Part shown: in pieces, positions 41,931 through 49,805 of the stretch
How positions within the stretch are numbered: position 1 is the stretch's first letter
Layout: each line of letters opens with the position of its first letter
Assembly: GCF_006715485.1 (NCBI RefSeq)
Contig: NZ_VFNH01000006.1
Coordinates: 62,001 to 126,000, forward strand
Source: Herbaspirillum sp. SJZ107
GTDB taxonomy: Bacteria > Pseudomonadota > Gammaproteobacteria > Burkholderiales > Burkholderiaceae_D
DNA: 64,000 bases
Direction of reading: 5' to 3'
Program-made: the position numbers and the translations under genes
The notes under the pieces: model-generated
The model's input: only the letters and a program-made list of their open reading frames with translations
What the model was told of the DNA's origin: nothing
Databases searched by the model: none

Positions 41931-42313
41931 CGGCGCATCAGTAATGCGGCCGTCCCCATGCCGAGCGTGCACATGACAAGCGAACCGGCAACGTGCAGCA
42001 GCACTGCACCGGCTGCCATGGCCAAGCGGCCGGCGCGCAGCAGGATCACCGCCTCGCCGGCGAAACTCGACATGGTCGTCAAGCCGCCAAGGAAGCCGGT
42101 GACGACGAACAACCGGATCTCGGGCGCGAGCGACGGCGTTTCGGTTAGCCAAGGTATCGCCACCCCGATGATGTATGCGCCCACCAGATTGACAAGCAGA
42201 GTACCGGGTGGAATCTCCGGAAACAGCGAATTCAAAGCCACGCTCGTCCACCAGCGCACGAGCGCTCCCAGCGCAGCGCCGGTGGCGACTGCGAATACGG
42301 AAGAAAACTCCAT
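41927..42313 (-). CDS. crcB: CrcB/FluC fluoride channel
   Basis: A 128-residue four-helix Fluc protein. FSSVFAVATGAALGALVRWW, NLVGAYIIGVAIPWL, TGFLGGLTTMSSFAGEAVIL and a last Gly-rich helix cover the four spans. The Asn of LLVNLVGAY and the TTMSSF segment are the typical pore motifs (family TTFSTF). Fluc channels are dual-topology dimers that let F- leave the cell. I prefer ATG 42313 over the in-frame GTG at 42343. No riboswitch is apparent on this strand upstream. It lies convergent to the CLC-F/DUF190 operon, so the locus has two independent fluoride exporters. Confidence 0.93.
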   Translation of the reverse strand: MEFSSVFAVATGAALGALVRWWTSVALNSLFPEIPPGTLLVNLVGAYIIGVAIPWLTETPSLAPEIRLFVVTGFLGGLTTMSSFAGEAVILLRAGRLAMAAGAVLLHVAGSLVMCTLGMGTAALLMRR

Positions 42314-42390
42314 CGATGTCCCATTTGTAATGTACCTTGCCACCTTAACACGGCACTATGGGCAGCCGCACCCGGCTATACTCCATGCCC

Positions 42391-43026
42391 ATGTCTTTCC
42401 ATTCCCTTGCTCGTTTCGATCCATCCGTTCGTCTTGCACTGCGTGCGCTATGCTCGGCACATGCCGGCCCGGTCGACCTGGACCTGGGGCGAGGCGAATG
42501 CATCGCCATCGTCGGTGAATCCGGTTCCGGCAAGAGCGTGTTGCTGCGCATGATCGCGGACCTGATTCCCAACGAGGGCACGGTGCTGCTGGACGGCGCA
42601 CAGCGCGCAAGCTGGACGGCGCCGGCATGGCGTTCGATGGTAGTCTATCAAGCAGCCGAGCCGGCCTGGTGGGACGCGACCGCGCGCGCGCACCTTCCGG
42701 CATCGGAGCAGAAGCGGGCGCAGGCACTGGCCGATGCGCTGAAACTGCGGGCCGCTGCGCTTGATACCGACCTGGAGCTGCTGTCGACCGGCGAACGCCA
42801 GCGCCTCGCGCTCATCCGTTCCCTGGCTTGCCGGCCCCGTGTCCTCCTGCTAGACGAGCCCGCTTCGGCGCTCGACGCCGCCTCGACCGCAGCTCTCGAA
42901 GCCCTACTGCGTTCGGAACTCGAACGAGGCACGTCGGTGTTGGTCGTGACGCATTCAGAAGAACAGGCCGAGCGCCTCGGGCAGCGGTGCCTGCGTATGG
43001 CGAGCGGCCGGCTCGAGGTGGCATGA
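42391..43026 (+). CDS. fetA: FetA-type ABC exporter ATPase
   Basis: A 211-residue ATPase. Walker A is GESGSGKS, the signature is LSTGERQR (Gly replaced relative to LSGGQ), Walker B is RVLLLDEP, and the H-loop is VVTHSEE. It is paired by a 4-base overlap with a UPF0014/FetB permease, the YbbLM/FetAB arrangement proposed to export iron or affect oxidative stress resistance. Several upstream in-frame ATGs (42358, 42385) lack ribosome sites, so the N-terminus is uncertain. The gene begins about 78 bases from the crcB start, on the other strand. Confidence 0.87.
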   Translation: MSFHSLARFDPSVRLALRALCSAHAGPVDLDLGRGECIAIVGESGSGKSVLLRMIADLIPNEGTVLLDGAQRASWTAPAWRSMVVYQAAEPAWWDATARAHLPASEQKRAQALADALKLRAAALDTDLELLSTGERQRLALIRSLACRPRVLLLDEPASALDAASTAALEALLRSELERGTSVLVVTHSEEQAERLGQRCLRMASGRLEVA

Positions 43027-43814
43027 GCCAGATTGCACTGTCGGCGTCGGACATGGCGCTCGCGGCCAGTCTGGTCGTATTCGATGCGGCGGTTTCGATC
43101 GCCTTCGGCCTGCGCCTGCATCGGCCCTTGCTTGTCGCCAGTCTGAGGATGGTGCTGCAGTTGCTGCTCGTCGGCCTCGTGCTGCGCATCGTATTCCGTT
43201 CCGACGCGCCGGCGCTGACGCTGGCCATCGCCTGCCTCATGATCGCCGCTGCCGCGCGCGAAGTCGCAACGAGGCCGACGCAGCGCCTGGCCGGCTGGGG
43301 CAACTACCGTATCGCGGGCGCAGTGGTAGCGCTGTCGAGCCTGGCCACGGTGGTGCTGGCCCTGATGACGGCCATCCGCCCCACGCCCTGGCACGACCCG
43401 CGCTATGCCATCCCGTTGATGGGCATCGTGCTGGGCAGCGTGCTAAATTCGGCAAGTCTGGCCCTCGACGCTTTCCTCGGCGGCGTGGTTGTGTCGCGCA
43501 ATCAGATCGAAGCCCGTTTGGCCCTGGGTGCATCCTTGCGCACAGCGCTTGCGCCGCTGATGCGCGATGCGGTGCGTAAAGGCCTCATCCCGGTCATCAA
43601 CCAGATGTCCGCGGCGGGTATCATCACGCTGCCGGGCATCATGACCGGCCAGCTCCTCGCCGGCATGGATCCGCTCGGCGCCGTCGAATACCAGATCCTG
43701 TTGCTGTTCCTGCTGGCCGGGAGCAGCGGACTGGCCGCCGGCGGCGTGGTCTGGCTGGCCAGCCGCGCACTTGGCGACGACCGCGACAGGCTGCGGCTGG
43801 ACCTCTTGGCTTAG
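43023..43814 (+). CDS. fetB: FetB-type ABC exporter permease (UPF0014)
   Basis: A 263-residue membrane protein with about seven helices, of the UPF0014 family. The C-terminal segment IPVINQMSAAGIITLPGIMT followed by GQLLAGMDP is the family signature, and GASLRTALAPLMRDAVRKGL forms the coupling helix. Start ATG 43023 overlaps the fetA stop. It acts with FetA as an inner-membrane exporter, possibly for iron. The stop overlaps the LysR gene's stop by 4 bases, convergently. Confidence 0.87.
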   Translation: MSQIALSASDMALAASLVVFDAAVSIAFGLRLHRPLLVASLRMVLQLLLVGLVLRIVFRSDAPALTLAIACLMIAAAAREVATRPTQRLAGWGNYRIAGAVVALSSLATVVLALMTAIRPTPWHDPRYAIPLMGIVLGSVLNSASLALDAFLGGVVVSRNQIEARLALGASLRTALAPLMRDAVRKGLIPVINQMSAAGIITLPGIMTGQLLAGMDPLGAVEYQILLLFLLAGSSGLAAGGVVWLASRALGDDRDRLRLDLLA

Positions 43815-44707
43815 TTATCCGGCCGCTTCCTGGTCCGCACCATGTCTTCGAAGGCGGCGACGGCGCGGCTGCGATGCCGCTGGGCGTGGCGCAGCATCGA
43901 GAAGCTGCGCGCCGGGAGCGCGCAGTGCGCCCGTGCCAGCAAGCCGGCCTGCACATGCGGCGCCACGACCAGTTCCGACATCGCGGTGGCAAACGGTCCC
44001 GCCATGACCGCACTGCGCACCGCCTCATTTGAGGGAAGTTCGAGTGCGATCTGCAGATTGACGACCGCCACGTCGAGCGCGGCGAGTCCGGTCTCCAAAG
44101 CGGACCGCGTGCCCGAACCGGCTTCACGCAAAATCCATTGTCCAGCTTCCAGTTCTCTGGCCGTCAGCGTCCTGCCGTCGGCCCAGGGATGATCGGACGC
44201 AACCACAACCACCATATTGTCTTCGCCGACAGTCTCCTCCTCCAGGCCGGTCGGTTCTATGTTTCCCTCCACAAAACCGAGATCGGCGCCGCCTTGCAGC
44301 ACGGCCTCGGCGACGCTCTCGGTATTGCCCGCTTCCATGTGCAAATCGATTCCCGGCCATGCTTGGCGGAAGCGTACCAGCAAGGCCGGCAGCCAATAGC
44401 TGGCGATGGTCTGGCTGGCGTGGATCGTTAGCGACCCGCGTCTGAGCTCGCCCAAATCGGCCAGCGCCGCCTCGGCTGCCTGGGCGCTCGCGAGCGCGCG
44501 GCGTGCTTCGACGAGAAAAATTCGTCCCGCGTCGCTGATTTCGATGCGCCGGCCGACACGGTGAAACAGCGCCGTTCCGTATCGCTCTTCCAGCGACTTG
44601 ATGGAAGTGCTGACCGCCGAAGGGGTCAGGAAGAGAACGGCGGCGGCCTGGGTAAGGTGCTGGCGTTCGGCGACCTCGACGAATATACGCAACTGATCCA
44701 ATGTCAT
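43811..44707 (-). CDS. LysR-family regulator (YeiE/CysB-like)
   Basis: A 298-residue LysR regulator. The HTH is at residues about 1-60 (LRIFVEVAERQHLTQAAAVL), and the substrate-binding domain includes GSLTIHASQTIASYWLPALL and NTESVAEAVLQGGADLGFVE. It lies divergent to yeiH, the usual arrangement in which a YeiE/CysL-type regulator controls the exporter. The intergenic 84 bases are strongly AT-rich. The signal is expected to be a sulfur oxyanion such as sulfite, by analogy. Confidence 0.9.
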   Translation of the reverse strand: MTLDQLRIFVEVAERQHLTQAAAVLFLTPSAVSTSIKSLEERYGTALFHRVGRRIEISDAGRIFLVEARRALASAQAAEAALADLGELRRGSLTIHASQTIASYWLPALLVRFRQAWPGIDLHMEAGNTESVAEAVLQGGADLGFVEGNIEPTGLEEETVGEDNMVVVVASDHPWADGRTLTARELEAGQWILREAGSGTRSALETGLAALDVAVVNLQIALELPSNEAVRSAVMAGPFATAMSELVVAPHVQAGLLARAHCALPARSFSMLRHAQRHRSRAVAAFEDMVRTRKRPDN

Positions 44708-44791
44708 CGTTCAATATTTTAGAAAGATATGTTCGTAATTTTAAAATAGACCAAACAATTCAGTACAGCGATACTTATTACATCGACGTAT

Positions 44792-45820
44792 ATGAATATG
44801 AGAAAAATAATGAAGAATCAAGTGAACAATTTGTCCGCCGCCGTTCCCGGCCTGTTGCTTTGTGCTGCGGTGACGGCAGCTGCCTATCTGCTCGAAGTGG
44901 CCGAAACCCACGTGTTCGGCCGCGCTTGGCTCGAAAGCCTGGTGCTGGCCATTCTCATCGGCACCGGTATCCGCACCCTGCACCGCCTCGACCCGCGCTT
45001 CGATCCAGGCATCCATGTCGGCGCCAAACTGCTGCTCGAGATCGCGGTCGTGCTGCTGGGCGCTTCGGTCAGTGCCGGTGCGCTGCTGGCCAACGGCCTC
45101 GGCCTCATCGGCGGTATCGCGGCGGTGGTCGTGGTTGCGATCGTGTTCAGCTATTTCATTGGGCGCAGCGCGGGCCTGCCGCAGAAGATGGCGATCCTCA
45201 TCGCATGCGGCAATTCGATTTGCGGCAATTCCGCGATCGCTGCAGTGGCGCCGGTGATCGATGCCGACGGCAAGGACGTCGCCGCCTCGATCGCCTTCAC
45301 CGCCGTGCTTGGCGTGGGCGTCGTATTGGGCCTGCCGCTGCTGGTAGGACTGCTGTCGTTCACCCCGGTGCAGTATGGCGTGTTCGCCGGCTTGACCGTC
45401 TATGCGGTGCCGCAAGTGCTGGCGGCGACCGCATCGGTATCGGCCGCGAGCGTCCACATCGGCACCCTGGTGAAACTGGTGCGCGTGTTGATGCTGGGTC
45501 CGGTCGTGCTGGTCTTGTCGATGTTCGGACGCGGTAGCGGCCGGGCACGCCCTGCGCTGTCGCACCTCGTGCCGTGGTTCATCGTCGGTTTCCTGCTGCT
45601 TCTGGTGCTGCGTTCGATGGGCTGGATTCCGCAGGCTGCACTGGCGCCTGCCCACGACGCGGCGAACTTCCTGACCATCATGTCGATGGCGGCCCTCGGA
45701 CTGGGCGTCGATGCCCGCGCCGTACTGCGTGCCGGCGCCAAGGTGGCCTCGGTGGTAATCGGCTCACTCGCAGGATTGGGCGTGGTCAGCTTTGCTCTGA
45801 TCAAGTTGCTGGGTGTATAG
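44792..45820 (+). CDS. yeiH: YeiH family putative sulfate/sulfite exporter
   Basis: A 342-residue UPF0324 membrane protein with about ten helices, including LLEIAVVLLGASVSAGALLA and the family's conserved IACGNSICGNSAIAAVAPVI. Other ATGs at 44798 and 44810 are possible starts; none has a clear ribosome site. YeiH proteins are proposed sulfate or sulfite exporters. The divergent LysR gene, the AcfC-like binding protein following, and the SorAB/Ssu1-like genes downstream support a sulfite-handling context. Confidence 0.9.
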   Translation: MNMRKIMKNQVNNLSAAVPGLLLCAAVTAAAYLLEVAETHVFGRAWLESLVLAILIGTGIRTLHRLDPRFDPGIHVGAKLLLEIAVVLLGASVSAGALLANGLGLIGGIAAVVVVAIVFSYFIGRSAGLPQKMAILIACGNSICGNSAIAAVAPVIDADGKDVAASIAFTAVLGVGVVLGLPLLVGLLSFTPVQYGVFAGLTVYAVPQVLAATASVSAASVHIGTLVKLVRVLMLGPVVLVLSMFGRGSGRARPALSHLVPWFIVGFLLLLVLRSMGWIPQAALAPAHDAANFLTIMSMAALGLGVDARAVLRAGAKVASVVIGSLAGLGVVSFALIKLLGV

Positions 45821-45876
45821 GCACAGCGCCCTCTTCCCGACTTATATTTATGCCAACTAAAAAAAGGAAAAATCCA

Positions 45877-46653
45877 ATGAAATCATATCTCTGTCATAAC
45901 ACCGCTCGCCGACTCGCTGCAGGCGCGATGTTCGCGCTCATGACAGGCATCGCCTGTGCCGCACAGCCGGTACTGGTGTACGGCCCCGGCGGTCCCGCGC
46001 CGGCGATGAAGGAAGCGGCTGCCGCCTTCGAGCAGGAGCACGGCATCAAGGTGACAGTGACGGCGGGCCCGACACCGGGCTGGATCGAACGCGCGAAGCA
46101 GGATGCCGACGTGATCTACAGCGGCTCGGAAACCATGATGACGGACTTCACCGTTGCGATGGGCGGCCGCATCCAGGAAGCCAGCATCACGCCGCTCTAC
46201 CTGCGTCCGCTGTCGATCCTGGTTCGTCCGGGCAACCCGAAGCATATCCATGGCGTCGCCGACCTCGTCAAACCCGGCGTGCGCATCCTGGTCGTCAACG
46301 GGGCTGGCCAGAATGGCGTTTGGGAGGACATGGCGGGTAGGAAAGGCAATCTCGATACAGTGCGCAAGATCCGCACGAACATCGCCAGCTATGCTGCCAA
46401 CAGCGCGATCGCGCGCGACACCTGGACCAGCCGCAGCGACATCGATGCATGGCTGATCTGGAACATCTGGCAGGTCTCCAACCCCAAACTCGCCGACGTC
46501 GTGTCGATCGAACCGGATTACGCGATCTACCGCGATGCCGGCGTCGCCCTGACCGAGCACGGCAGCGGCAACCCGGCTGCGAAGCAGTTCGTCGATTTCC
46601 TGCAGTCGCCGCAGGGCAGCGCGATTTTCACCAAATGGGGATGGCAAAAATGA
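45877..46653 (+). CDS. AcfC/ModA-like periplasmic anion-binding protein
   Basis: A 258-residue exported solute-binding protein. The N-terminus (KSYLCHNTARRLAAGAMFAL) is a signal peptide with cleavage after CAA. VLVYGPGGPAPAMKEAAAAF matches the start of mature AcfC/ModA-type proteins, and ADVIYSGSETMMTDF and RILVVNGAGQNGVWEDMAG are ligand-loop regions. Such proteins bind sulfate-like or molybdate-like anions. No ABC permease follows, so it may serve a sensor role or work with a transporter elsewhere. AAGGAAA precedes the ATG by 6 bases, 57 bases downstream of yeiH. Confidence 0.86.
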   Translation: MKSYLCHNTARRLAAGAMFALMTGIACAAQPVLVYGPGGPAPAMKEAAAAFEQEHGIKVTVTAGPTPGWIERAKQDADVIYSGSETMMTDFTVAMGGRIQEASITPLYLRPLSILVRPGNPKHIHGVADLVKPGVRILVVNGAGQNGVWEDMAGRKGNLDTVRKIRTNIASYAANSAIARDTWTSRSDIDAWLIWNIWQVSNPKLADVVSIEPDYAIYRDAGVALTEHGSGNPAAKQFVDFLQSPQGSAIFTKWGWQK

Positions 46654-46669
46654 CGGCGCGCGTCCTGCC

Positions 46670-47296
46670 ATGACCGGGCAAGCGCAGGAACGCAATCTCG
46701 ACGACCCGGAGGAAGTTACGCGCCGCTACCGCGAACGCCATACCGCGCCAGTGGCTGCGCTCAACCGCTGGGTCGAAAGCCACGCCGGCGGCATGCGCGA
46801 GATGCCGTGGTTCGATCCGCGCGATGGCGGCACCTTCGCCCGCATCCTGGTCCTGCTGGAAGCGCCGGCGCGCCAGGCGATGCGGCCGCGTTTCGTGTCG
46901 CGCGACAATCCCGGTCCGGCGCAGCGCAACCTCAAGCTCTTCCTGGCGCAGGCCTGCGTGGCGCGCGAAGAGACGGTGATCTGGAACACGGTTCCCTGGC
47001 TGCCGCCGGTCGATGGCCCACCGATGCAGCTGCGCGCCGGCGACATCCGCGCCGGCATCGCGCTGCTCGACGACGTCCTCGGATTCTTGCCGGAGCTGCG
47101 CGTCGTGGTGTGCGCGGGACGCACGGCCAGGCGCGCCGAAGCGTCCATCCGCGCCAGCCGGCCCGATATCCAGGTGCTGTCGATGCCACATCCGAGTCCG
47201 CTCGCTGTCTGCGCCGGCCCTCACGTAGCGCGGCAGATCGTGGACACGCTGGCGCAGGCGCGCGGGGTTGCCGGCGCCTGGCGCCGTACCACCTAA
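46670..47296 (+). CDS. Uracil-DNA glycosylase superfamily protein
   Basis: A 208-residue member of the uracil-DNA glycosylase superfamily. The N-terminal WFDPRDGGTFARILVLLEAP corresponds to the first catalytic loop (no GQDPY; LLEAPARQAM instead), and MPHPSPLAV matches the family's HPSPL leucine loop. ETVIWNTVPWLP lies between. This combination fits the poorly characterised UDG-like branch often annotated 'uracil-DNA glycosylase family protein', whose activity is not guaranteed. It starts 17 bases after the AcfC-like gene, probably as the distal gene of the transcript. Confidence 0.78.
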   Translation: MTGQAQERNLDDPEEVTRRYRERHTAPVAALNRWVESHAGGMREMPWFDPRDGGTFARILVLLEAPARQAMRPRFVSRDNPGPAQRNLKLFLAQACVAREETVIWNTVPWLPPVDGPPMQLRAGDIRAGIALLDDVLGFLPELRVVVCAGRTARRAEASIRASRPDIQVLSMPHPSPLAVCAGPHVARQIVDTLAQARGVAGAWRRTT

Positions 47297-47298
47297 GC

Positions 47299-48459
47299 TC
47301 ACGGGCGCTGCAGCGAAGCAATACAAGGCGAGACGAACAGCTTGCCCTGGTAGGCGCCATTCGCCGTGCGCCACGCGACCACCAGCCACAGCATGGCCAG
47401 CACCGCTACGAGCAGCGCGCCGGCGATGTCGAAGAACAGCGAATCGAATACATTGGCAAGCCGCAGCGTGGTCACGGCAAATACGCCGAGCGGAAATGTA
47501 TACCCCCACCAGCCAAGGTTGAAGGGTACCGCGCTCCGGAAATAGCGGCAGGTGATCAGTGTCGCGAGCAGCATCCACCACAGGCCCAGCCCCCACAGGA
47601 GCAGTGCGCTCACGACCCCCAGGCCGTATGCGACCCGGCCGACCTCTTCCATGCCGAACAGGGCGAACGTCGCAGGCGCATCCGCACCGAGCACCAGCAT
47701 GCCCAGGGAGCCTGTACCCACCGGGCCCAGGGCCAGCCAGCTCGATGCCGCCATGCTTTCGTGCGGCAGCTTGTGCAGCGCCATGCGCAGCAGCAGGATC
47801 GCGAGGATGCTGAGTGCAACGGGCACCGAATAAGCCCAGAGCACATAACCCGTAAGGAGCACCGTGAAGCGCGCCGCGCTGTCCTGCAGGTGCGGCACGA
47901 GCAGGCCCGCGCTGGCGGCCGCCACTTCGGCTGCGACCACGGGCAGCAGCCACACCGCAGTCATCTGGTCGATGCTGTGTTGCTGGCGGGTGAACATCAG
48001 GTACGGAATCAGTACGCCGCAGGCCAGCGCCATGGCGACGTCGATCCACCACAGGCATTGCGCTACCGCGACCGCGGCCTGCCCCCAGCGCGCCACGCCG
48101 AACCCCAGGAAACCGTTGATGATCGTCGCCAGACCCATCGGGATGGTGCCGAAGAACATCGATACCGTCGCGTGCCCGAAGATTTGCTTTGCCTCGTCGA
48201 AGAACAACAGCCAGCGCGCGCCGTACATCGCGGCGAACACGACGAACAGCAGGATGTTGAGCAGCCAAAGGCCTTCGGCAAGCTGATGCAGCCCGAAAAC
48301 GGCATAAGGGAATTGTGCGAGCGCGAGCGCGAGAATACCGGTACCCATCGTCACGGCGAACCAATTCGGTGTGAATTGCCTGATTGCTTCAATCGGACTG
48401 CTCAATTGCCTTAAAGGCTTGAGACCCGACGAGGTGGCGATGATTTCGCTGAAAGACAT
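47299..48459 (-). CDS. TDT-family transporter (TehA/Ssu1-like)
   Basis: A 386-residue membrane protein with ten predicted helices. FTPNWFAVTMGTGILALALA and SAVPFNLGWWGYTFPLGVFA are hallmark motifs of the TDT family (plant SLAC1, yeast Ssu1 sulfite efflux, bacterial TehA). The ATG at 48459 has GGAGAG 4 bases upstream; a longer frame to 48501 lacks one. Neighbouring YeiH, SorA and SorB genes favour sulfite as substrate over tellurite or malate, although the adjacent malate dehydrogenase leaves a dicarboxylate role open. Confidence 0.86.
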   Translation of the reverse strand: MSFSEIIATSSGLKPLRQLSSPIEAIRQFTPNWFAVTMGTGILALALAQFPYAVFGLHQLAEGLWLLNILLFVVFAAMYGARWLLFFDEAKQIFGHATVSMFFGTIPMGLATIINGFLGFGVARWGQAAVAVAQCLWWIDVAMALACGVLIPYLMFTRQQHSIDQMTAVWLLPVVAAEVAAASAGLLVPHLQDSAARFTVLLTGYVLWAYSVPVALSILAILLLRMALHKLPHESMAASSWLALGPVGTGSLGMLVLGADAPATFALFGMEEVGRVAYGLGVVSALLLWGLGLWWMLLATLITCRYFRSAVPFNLGWWGYTFPLGVFAVTTLRLANVFDSLFFDIAGALLVAVLAMLWLVVAWRTANGAYQGKLFVSPCIASLQRP

Positions 48460-48554
48460 GGCTCTCCAATTTTGAATATAGCGCGCAGCATGCGCTGGCA
48501 ACCGTAGCTTAAATCGAAATGCCTAATTCATGAAACACGACGGACAGCAAGAAA

Positions 48555-48577
48555 ATCAAGCTGATATTTAGCTTGAT
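48555..48577. promoter_or_regulatory. LysR-type dyad between tdt and mdh
   Basis: ATCAAGCT-GATATTT-AGCTTGAT, a perfect 8-bp inverted repeat with a 7-base spacer, in the AT-rich region between the divergent TDT transporter and malate dehydrogenase genes. Size and T-N11-A character fit a LysR-type regulatory binding site; two LysR genes are nearby. Which one binds is unknown. Confidence 0.55.
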
Positions 48578-48661
48578 AATACTCATTTTATTCGTTTTAC
48601 AGCTAGTTCCCGGCTCAATACACTGAAGTTGTAACTTTCACTCAACACTATTGGAGCGCAC

Positions 48662-49642
48662 ATGAAAACCCCGACTCGCATTGCAGTTACCGGCGCCGCA
48701 GGCCAGATCGGCTATGCCTTGCTTTTCCGTATCGCCAACGGTGACCTGCTCGGCCCCGATCAGCCTGTCATTCTCCAGTTGCTCGACCTGCCACATGCCC
48801 TGGGCGCCATGCGTGGTATCGACATGGAGTTGCAAGACTGCGCGTTTCCACTGCTGCAGGAAGTCCTGGTGACCGACAATCCGGAAGTCGCCTTCCGCGA
48901 CGCCGACATCGCCATTCTTGTCGGCGCACAGCCGCGCAGCAAAGGTATGGAACGCAAGGATTTGCTTGCCGCCAATGCAGGGATCTTCGCCAAGCAGGGA
49001 CGCGCCCTGAACGCGGTCGCCAAGCGTGAAGTCAAGGTACTTGTCGTCGGCAATCCTGCCAACACGAATGCACTGATCGCCATGCACGCGGCGCCGGACC
49101 TCGATCCATCCTGCTTCAGCGCGATGATCCGGCTTGACCACAACCGCGCCCAGGCCATGCTGGCGCTACATCTGGACAAGAGTGTCGACAGTATTTCGCA
49201 ATTGATAGTCTGGGGCAACCACTCGCCCACCATGTATGCCGATTACCGCTTCGCCCTCGTCGATGGCCAATCTGCCTCGTTCGCGCTGCGCGACGAGCGC
49301 TGGAACCGAGAAGTGTTCATCCCGACGGTGGCCCAGCGCGGCACAGCCATCATCGAAGCACGCGGCCAGTCGTCCGCTGCATCGGCGGCCAATGCCGCGA
49401 TCGACCACGTACGCGATTGGGTGAGGGGCAGCGGCGGGCGCTGGGTCTCGATGGCGCTGCCGTCGGACGGCGGGTATGGCATCCCGGAAGGCATCTTCTT
49501 CGGCGTGCCGGTCGTCTGCGACGGGCGCCAGGCAAATCGGATCCGTGGCCTGGACATCAATACCTTCGCGCGCGAAAAACTGCAGGCGGCAGTCGATGAA
49601 TTGGTGCAGGAGCGCGACGCCATTCGGCATCTGCTGGACTGA
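48662..49642 (+). CDS. mdh: Malate dehydrogenase
   Basis: A 326-residue NAD-dependent malate dehydrogenase of the cytosolic type. VTGAAGQIGYALLFRIANGD binds NAD, PRSKGMERKDLL contains substrate-binding Arg residues, VVGNPANTNALI and IRLDHNRA follow, and WGNHSPTMYADY carries the catalytic His. Two small departures are GAQPRSKGMER (usually GARPRGPGMER) and MIRLDHNR. A good TTGGAG precedes the ATG. Because a conventional housekeeping mdh is expected elsewhere, this divergent copy between sulfite genes may be a paralog, which cannot be checked here. Confidence 0.95.
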   Translation: MKTPTRIAVTGAAGQIGYALLFRIANGDLLGPDQPVILQLLDLPHALGAMRGIDMELQDCAFPLLQEVLVTDNPEVAFRDADIAILVGAQPRSKGMERKDLLAANAGIFAKQGRALNAVAKREVKVLVVGNPANTNALIAMHAAPDLDPSCFSAMIRLDHNRAQAMLALHLDKSVDSISQLIVWGNHSPTMYADYRFALVDGQSASFALRDERWNREVFIPTVAQRGTAIIEARGQSSAASAANAAIDHVRDWVRGSGGRWVSMALPSDGGYGIPEGIFFGVPVVCDGRQANRIRGLDINTFAREKLQAAVDELVQERDAIRHLLD

Positions 49643-49805
49643 CCTCCGTAAATTGTCATCCTCGGTACGGAATTTACCAAAATATCAGGTTGAATTCCGA
49701 CTTTTAATTTATCCAGCAATTTTGTAGAAATAATAATGCGACGTATATTAGGCTGACCATCACGCCGGGAACCCGGCGCCCGGTCAATCACAGGAGACAA
49801 CAGCC

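Noticed and set aside
46628..48364. A long minus-strand frame (578 codons) across the UDG-like and TDT genes
   Set aside because: It is rich in Arg, Ala and Gly, lacks any family signature, and overlaps two well-supported genes in other frames; a typical high-GC shadow.
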